A stretch of 64,000 nt of DNA from Nissabacter sp. SGAir0207 (lineage in GTDB: Bacteria > Pseudomonadota > Gammaproteobacteria > Enterobacterales > Enterobacteriaceae), in assembly GCF_005491205.1 (NCBI RefSeq), contig NZ_CP028035.1, positions 558,001 through 622,000 of the forward strand, given 5' to 3'. The notes beneath the pieces were generated by a model. That model was not told where the DNA came from, did no database searches, and saw nothing but the letters and a program-made list of their open reading frames with translations. This document shows positions 59,571-64,000 of this stretch, one piece after another. Positions within the stretch are counted from its first letter, which is position 1. Every line of letters starts with the position of its first letter. The position numbers and the translations under genes were made by a program.

Positions 59571-59911
59571 AGTGAGAACCTATTGTTGCATATAAAATCA
59601 CCTTGCCAGTAGCAAGCGTGATGACATAAAGCCATCCTGCAACCACAATTCAGAACATTTTCTGCAAGACAGTTATTCACATTTAACCTCTGGTAAAATA
59701 GAAAAACATTGAGGCGGGCAAGATAACATCTCGATGTAAAATAAATATAAAAATGCACTACAAATTTTTACTTAAACAGCAGTGGTAATACTACATTACT
59801 GATTCCAAGATGTTCTTTTTAAGAAATTTTTTGGAAAAATCACTCATGCATAACAAGAAAGAGATTTTTTACACAACATCACGATTTTTCAGTGGGTTTT
59901 GTAGCTTGGAA
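59571..59911. other. AT-rich gap after the LysR gene
   Basis: A 341-bp AT-rich stretch between the LysR gene and the tRNA-tail repeats. No convincing gene, terminator or integrase remnant is visible. Confidence 0.5.
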
Positions 59912-60514
59912 GCGCTGCCCTAGGGCGAGCCGCAGGAGGCGGCGAGTGAATCGAGCGCAGTTCGATGGAGAGTCCGGACGCAGAAAAGCAAAAACCCGCC
60001 TTTTGGGCGGGTTCTTTAAATAAGTGGTGCCCGGACTCGGACAAAACGCCGGGAGCGTTTTGCACAGCGCGTTAGCGCTGCCCGTAGGGCGAGCCGCAGG
60101 AAGCGGCGAGTGAATCGAACGTAGTTCGATGGAGAGTCCGGACGCAGAAAAGCAAAAACCCGCCATAAGGCGGGTTTTCTGAATAAGTGGTGCCCGGACT
60201 CGGACAAAACGCCGGGAGCGTTTTGCACAGCGCGTTAGCGCTGCCCGTAGGGCGAGCCGCAGGAAGCGGCGAGTGAATCGAACGCAGTTCGATGAAGAGT
60301 CCGGACGCAGAAAAGCAAAAACCCGCCTTTTGGGCGGGTTCTTTAAATAAGTGGTGCCCGGACTCGGACAAAACGCCGGGAGCGTTTTGCACAGCGCGTC
60401 AGCGCTGCCCGCAGGGCGAGCCGCAGGAAGCGGCGAGTGAATCGAACGCAGTTCGATGAAGAGTCCGGATGCAGAAAAGCAAAAACCCGCCATAAGGCGG
60501 GTTTTCTGAATAAG
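59912..60514 (-). repeat. Tandem array of tRNA-Phe 3'-tail plus terminator units (RtT-like)
   Basis: About 3.7 units of 163-164 bp. Each unit begins, on the minus strand, with the last 17 nt of tRNA-Phe (TCCGAGTCCGGGCACCA), with copies at 60352-60368, 60188-60204 and 60025-60041 in addition to the real gene at 60515-60531. It continues with an AAAACCCGCC...GGCGGGTT terminator and a GC-rich segment. Terminators alternate between two types (loop TTAT, and a CAAAA variant with shorter T run), so the array grew partly by two-unit steps. This is the same design as the repeats of the E. coli tyrT operon that yield RtT RNA. The long open frames through it are artefacts. Confidence 0.9.
60482..60505 (-). 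terminator. tRNA-Phe terminator
   Basis: On the minus strand AAAACCCGCC/GGCGGGTTTT (10-bp stem, TTAT loop) is followed by TGC and TTTTC, starting 10 nt after the tRNA CCA. Confidence 0.88.
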
Positions 60515-60590
60515 TGGTGCCCGGACTCGGAATCGAACCAAGGACACGGGGATTTTCAATCCCCTGCTCTACCGACTGAGCTATCCGGGC
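60515..60590 (-). tRNA. pheV: tRNA-Phe (anticodon GAA)
   Basis: A 76-nt gene identical in all recognisable parts to E. coli tRNA-Phe: GCCCGGATAGCTCAGTCGG at the 5' end, anticodon stem-loop GGGGATTGAAAATCCCC (GAA), T-loop GGTTCGATTCC, and an encoded CCA. It lies next to speC, as pheV does in E. coli, a known island integration site. It is transcribed towards the Tc island and followed by the tail repeat array. Confidence 0.98.
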
Positions 60591-60629
60591 AACGGGGCGC
60601 ATTAAACCGTATTGGCTGGATGCCGTCAA
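60591..60629 (-). promoter_or_regulatory. Promoter of tRNA-Phe with GC-rich discriminator
   Basis: On the minus strand TTGACG (60624-60629), a 17-bp spacer, and TTTAAT (60601-60606), then GCGCCCCGTT up to the tRNA. The GC-rich discriminator is typical of stringently controlled stable-RNA promoters. Confidence 0.85.
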
Positions 60630-61139
60630 CGGGTTTTTCCTGCTTTGTGGTTCAAGCGTTGAATTTTATAGCAATGACCGGTTGGGTAGGGGGCTGCGCC
60701 GGGGATGAAGCTTGAACCCCTTAGGGAAAAGTGCCATGATTGCGCAAATTTTGACTTCCGTTATTGCGCGAAAGCGATGAGGGTTGCGGCATGACACTCT
60801 TCACACATTGCTCCTCCCCATGTTGCTACGTGGCGTCTGCCACGGCCTCGTCAATGCCTGTTCGCCGGTGCCCGGCGCTCTCCTGTTCGATACCCCTTGC
60901 TGAATTCACCATGCGGTGAAGCCAACCTGTGCTCGCGGTTAGCCATTATTAAAAACAGAGCCGCACTCTGGTTTTACTGATGTCTATCAACGGTGCTGAT
61001 CCCAGTTATCGTCTGAATCCGACCCGCCGCGTTACCAGTGGGCAGGCATCACTTTGCCGGGATGGCACGCCGTGTGGTGCCTTCCCATTGCCGTGCCGAC
61101 GTGGCACACCCTCATCCTTCACAGTTTGAGAGTTGAGAT
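60630..61139 (+). promoter_or_regulatory. Long upstream/leader region of speC
   Basis: About 510 bp with no large gene. It contains a 42-codon ATG frame at 60791-60919 (MTLFTHCSSPCCYVASATAS, ending TMR) that could be a leader peptide but has no clear ribosome-binding site. It also contains several GC hairpins. E. coli speC is regulated by CRP, polyamines and magnesium; no operator was firmly identified here. Confidence 0.4.
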
Positions 61140-63311
61140 ATGAAATCATTGAAAATAGCAGCAAGCGCCGGCGTGGCCCCACGTCTCGATACCGCCCGTG
61201 ACATCATTGGGTTGGATGCCGCGGACTATACCGACGTCGCCGCGATCGTGGTGTCTGCCAGTGATCTGGCCGCCGGCCGGTTGGACGCCATTGAGCAGAG
61301 CGGGTTCGCCATCCCGGCATTTGTTGCTGTGACTGGGGAGGAGAGCGTCTCCCCGGACTATTTGCCACGTCTGAAAGGGGTCATTGCGCTGCATGACGCC
61401 AACCGGGCTTTCTACGGTGCCCAGGTGGAGGCCGCCGCCACCGCGTATGAGGAGGCGCTGTTCCCGCCGTTCTTCGACACGCTGAAAAAGTATGTCGAGA
61501 TGAAGAATGCCACCTTTGCCTGCCCCGGCCATCAGGGCGGGGAGTTCTTCATGCGTCACCCGGCTGGCCGCCAGTTCTATGAGTTCTTCGGCGAGAACGT
61601 CTTTCGTGCTGACATGTGCAATGCTGACGTCAAGCTGGGCGATCTGCTGATCCACGAGGGCAGCGCCAAAGACGCGCAGAAACACGCGGCAAAGGTGTTT
61701 AACGCCGACAAAACCTACTTCGTGCTGAATGGCACGTCGGCGGCGAATAAGGTGGTGTGCAACGCGCTGCTGACGCGTGGCGATCTGGTGCTGTTCGACC
61801 GCAACAACCACAAATCCAACCATCACGGTGCGCTGATCCAGGCTGGGGCGACACCGGTCTATCTGGAGACGGCGCGTAACCCGTTCGGCTTTATCGGCGG
61901 CATTGACGCGCACTGCTTCGATGAGGCCTACCTGCGCCAGCAAGTTCGCGAGGTGGCGCCGCACAAGGCTGGCGCGGCGCGGCCATTCCGGTTGGCGATC
62001 ATCCAGCTCGGCACCTACGACGGCACCGTCTACAACGCCCGGCAGGTGGTGGAGAAGATCGGCCACCTGTGTGACTACATCCTGTTTGACTCCGCGTGGG
62101 TCGGCTATGAGCAGTTTATCCCGATGATGCAGCAGTGCTCGCCGCTGCTGCTCGACCTGGATGAAAACGATCCGGGCATTATCGTCACCCAGTCGGTGCA
62201 CAAGCAGCAGGCAGGCTTCTCCCAGACCTCGCAGATCCATAAAAAAGATAACCACATCAAGGGGCAGAAGCGCCACGTCAGCCACAAAAAGCTGAACAAC
62301 GCCTTCATGCTGCACGCCTCCACCAGCCCGTTCTACCCGCTGTTCGCGGCGCTGGACGTCAACGCGCGGATGCATGCCAACGGCAGCGGCCACCACATGT
62401 GGCTCGAGTGCGTCAAAACTGGCATCGAGGCGCGCAAAATGCTGCTCAACCGTTGCAGCATGATCAAGCCCTTCGTGCCGGTGCAGGTGGATGGCACGCC
62501 GTGGCAGGATCACGACACCAACCTGATGGCCAATGACGTGCGCTTCTTCGACTTCGTGCCGGGCGAGAAGTGGCACGCCTTCGAGGGCTACGCCGACAAC
62601 CAGTACTTCGTCGATCCCTGCAAGCTGTTGCTGACCACGCCGGGCATCGATGCGGCGACTGGCAAGTACACCCCGTTCGGCATCCCGGCCACCATCCTCG
62701 CCAACTACCTGCGCGAGAACGGCATCGTGCCGGAGAAGAGCGATCTCAACTCGATCCTGTTCCTGCTGACGCCCGCAGAGAGCATGGCGAAAATGACGCA
62801 TCTGGTGGAGGAGCTGGTGCGCTTCGAGCGCTACATCGCCGAAGATGCGCCGCTCGAGGAGGTGCTGCCGACGGTCTACCGCAAGAACGAGGCGCGCTAC
62901 CGCGGCTACACCCTGCGCCAGCTCTGCCAGGAGATGCATGACCTCTACGTCAGCTTTGACGTGAAGCAGTTGCAGAAAGAGATGTTCCGCCATGCCCACC
63001 TGCCACAGGTGGAGATGAACACCCAGGACGCGCACAACGAATTTATCCGCGACAACGCCGAGCTGGTGCCGATCGGCGAGGCTGCCGGGCGGGTGGCGGT
63101 GGAGGGGGCGCTGCCCTATCCGCCGGGGGTGCTCTGCGTGGTGCCGGGCGAGGTGTGGGGCGGGGCGGTGCAACGCTACTTCATGGCGCTGGAGGAGGGC
63201 ATCAACCGGTTGCCGGGCTTCTCGCCGGAGTTGCAGGGCGTCTACGTCGAGAAAAAGCCAGAGGGGTGGCGACGCATCATGGGGTACGTGCTGGCGCAGC
63301 CGCCAGCCTGA
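61140..63311 (+). CDS. speC: Ornithine decarboxylase SpeC
   Basis: A 723-residue PLP decarboxylase of the fold-III/prokaryotic ODC type that makes putrescine from ornithine. Domains are an N-terminal wing (1-110), a PLP-binding large domain, and a C-terminal domain from about 570. The PLP lysine is K355 in IIVTQSVHKQQAGFSQTSQIHKKD; FACPGHQGGEFFMRHPAG and GTSAANKVVCNALLTRGD are class motifs. The neighbours (tRNA-Phe on one side, mltC on the other) match E. coli, although nupG is missing between speC and mltC. The start gives the E. coli-like MKSLKIA. Confidence 0.96.
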   Translation: MKSLKIAASAGVAPRLDTARDIIGLDAADYTDVAAIVVSASDLAAGRLDAIEQSGFAIPAFVAVTGEESVSPDYLPRLKGVIALHDANRAFYGAQVEAAATAYEEALFPPFFDTLKKYVEMKNATFACPGHQGGEFFMRHPAGRQFYEFFGENVFRADMCNADVKLGDLLIHEGSAKDAQKHAAKVFNADKTYFVLNGTSAANKVVCNALLTRGDLVLFDRNNHKSNHHGALIQAGATPVYLETARNPFGFIGGIDAHCFDEAYLRQQVREVAPHKAGAARPFRLAIIQLGTYDGTVYNARQVVEKIGHLCDYILFDSAWVGYEQFIPMMQQCSPLLLDLDENDPGIIVTQSVHKQQAGFSQTSQIHKKDNHIKGQKRHVSHKKLNNAFMLHASTSPFYPLFAALDVNARMHANGSGHHMWLECVKTGIEARKMLLNRCSMIKPFVPVQVDGTPWQDHDTNLMANDVRFFDFVPGEKWHAFEGYADNQYFVDPCKLLLTTPGIDAATGKYTPFGIPATILANYLRENGIVPEKSDLNSILFLLTPAESMAKMTHLVEELVRFERYIAEDAPLEEVLPTVYRKNEARYRGYTLRQLCQEMHDLYVSFDVKQLQKEMFRHAHLPQVEMNTQDAHNEFIRDNAELVPIGEAAGRVAVEGALPYPPGVLCVVPGEVWGGAVQRYFMALEEGINRLPGFSPELQGVYVEKKPEGWRRIMGYVLAQPPA

Positions 63312-63323
63312 TCCCCGCCATAA

Positions 63324-63350
63324 AAAAAGGCCGCGCAATGCGGCCTTTTT
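63324..63350. terminator. Bidirectional terminator between speC and mltC
   Basis: AAAAAGGCCGC/GCGGCCTTTTT (11-bp arms, 5-nt loop) with T-runs on both strands, between convergent genes. Confidence 0.9.
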
Positions 63351-63362
63351 GTTGGAGAGAGC

Positions 63363-64000
63363 TTAACCGCCGCGGCGGTAGCTCTTCTGCGCGGTGTTGA
63401 CCTTGTAGAGGTAACGGCGCGACTCGCCAGAGGGGTGCTTGGTGGTCAGGGTGGTGTAGACATCCCCCGGCGCCATGCTGTTGATGATGTTCAACGCCCG
63501 CTCCTTGTCGCTGGAGAAGACGCGCAGCACGCTGCCCGCGCCGCCGTTGTAGGCGGTGATCACCGCATAACGGCGGGAGGTCGGGTTGCTGATGCCGCCC
63601 AGATAGTTGTTCTGCAAAATCGCCAGATAGGCGGTGCCGGTGTCGATGTTGTTCGCCGGGTCAAACAGGTAGCTGCGGCTCGGCTTGCCCCATTTCCCCT
63701 GCATCTTGAACACGTCCACGCCCGCGGAGTGCTGCACCACCTGCATCAGCCCCAGTGCGTCGGAGTGGCTGACCGCGTAGGGGTTGAAGCTCGATTCGGT
63801 CTGCATGATTGCCAGGATCAGCGAGGATTCGACGCCATACTTGGCGGCCGCCTGTCGCACCATCGGCAGGTATTTATGCGCACGCTTGTCGAGGTGGTTG
63901 GGTACCAGCTGGATGGTCACTGAGTAGATAACGCGCAGGCCGGACTCGCGCTTTTGCAGGCGGCTCTGCAACAGGTAGTCAGCAAAGCGCGCGGCGCGCC
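63363..64000 (-). CDS. mltC: Membrane-bound lytic murein transglycosylase C (partial, 5' end outside)
   Basis: The C-terminal 212 or so codons of MltC; the frame stays open to the window edge, so the lipoprotein signal and N-terminal domain are missing. The SLT catalytic region is present: [20 protein letters not shown] with the catalytic Glu, ALGLMQVVQ and [13 protein letters not shown]. The C-terminus [20 protein letters not shown] matches E. coli MltC, which cleaves peptidoglycan to 1,6-anhydromuropeptides at the outer membrane. Confidence 0.96.
   Translation of the reverse strand, partial: RAARFADYLLQSRLQKRESGLRVIYSVTIQLVPNHLDKRAHKYLPMVRQAAAKYGVESSLILAIMQTESSFNPYAVSHSDALGLMQVVQHSAGVDVFKMQGKWGKPSRSYLFDPANNIDTGTAYLAILQNNYLGGISNPTSRRYAVITAYNGGAGSVLRVFSSDKERALNIINSMAPGDVYTTLTTKHPSGESRRYLYKVNTAQKSYRRGG

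Noticed and set aside
59879..60629. Long open frames (up to 226 codons) on the minus strand with repeated LRSIHSPLPAARP-type segments
   Set aside because: They run through the tandem tRNA-tail array and its terminators; the protein repeats simply mirror the DNA repeats.
61146..63338. 730-codon frame antisense to speC
   Set aside because: Mirror of a GC-rich gene with strong third-position bias; His/Arg/Val-rich product without any domain, and speC is certain.

Overview
The window is a chromosomal segment of a GC-rich member of the Enterobacterales, most likely a Serratia-like Yersiniaceae. The basis is near-E. coli synteny (parE, ygiN-mdaB, parC-plsC-ftsP; dkgA, yghB-metC-exbBD; tRNA-Phe, speC, mltC), a 322-residue ExbB with a long N-terminal part, and housekeeping proteins that read almost like their E. 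coli counterparts. The species is inferred, not proven.

Left part (1-10.2 kb): the end of parE, a LysR regulator, the ygiN/mdaB quinone pair, parC, plsC, ftsP, and a dmsA-type molybdoenzyme gene lacking its usual B and C subunit genes. Next (10.2-24.7 kb): an orphan PTS IIC permease behind a large palindrome, dkgA, a porin, yghB, metC, a three-gene TRAP transporter sitting between metC and the Fur-boxed exbBD pair, a cold-shock-domain protein, terC and an amino acid permease. Then (23.3-34.1 kb): a complete arginine-succinyltransferase operon astCADBE that runs directly into the permease, with a divergent catabolic glutamate dehydrogenase and a convergent aldA. Together these would take arginine to glutamate and 2-oxoglutarate.

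Right part (34.1-60.6 kb): an accessory island coding for an insecticidal-type Tc toxin, ending at tRNA-Phe. In order it holds two tccC genes that share an almost identical shell and upstream region but have unrelated C-terminal payloads, a TcB gene (tcaC), a two-piece TcA (tcaA, tcaB), a third tccC, and then on the other strand an M15 endopeptidase and a holin-like membrane protein. A SpvR-like LysR gene diverges from the last two. The arrangement suggests a complete toxin (TcA pore, TcB-TcC cocoon), three alternative toxic payloads, and a phage-derived lysis/release cassette of the type called type 10 secretion. The payloads are a possible ADP-ribosyltransferase-like domain, a domain with the FHHSSF...SGHY-P signature of plant IQM-like proteins, and an HExxH aspzincin-like protease. 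TcaA carries two LamG/ConA-like modules. G+C drops visibly from tcaC onward and is lowest around the LysR and holin genes.

The tRNA-Phe gene is followed by a tandem array of about 163-bp units. Each repeats the last 17 nt of the tRNA plus a terminator, in an alternating A/B pattern like the RtT repeats of E. coli tyrT. The window closes with speC (behind a roughly 0.5-kb leader) and the 3' part of mltC.
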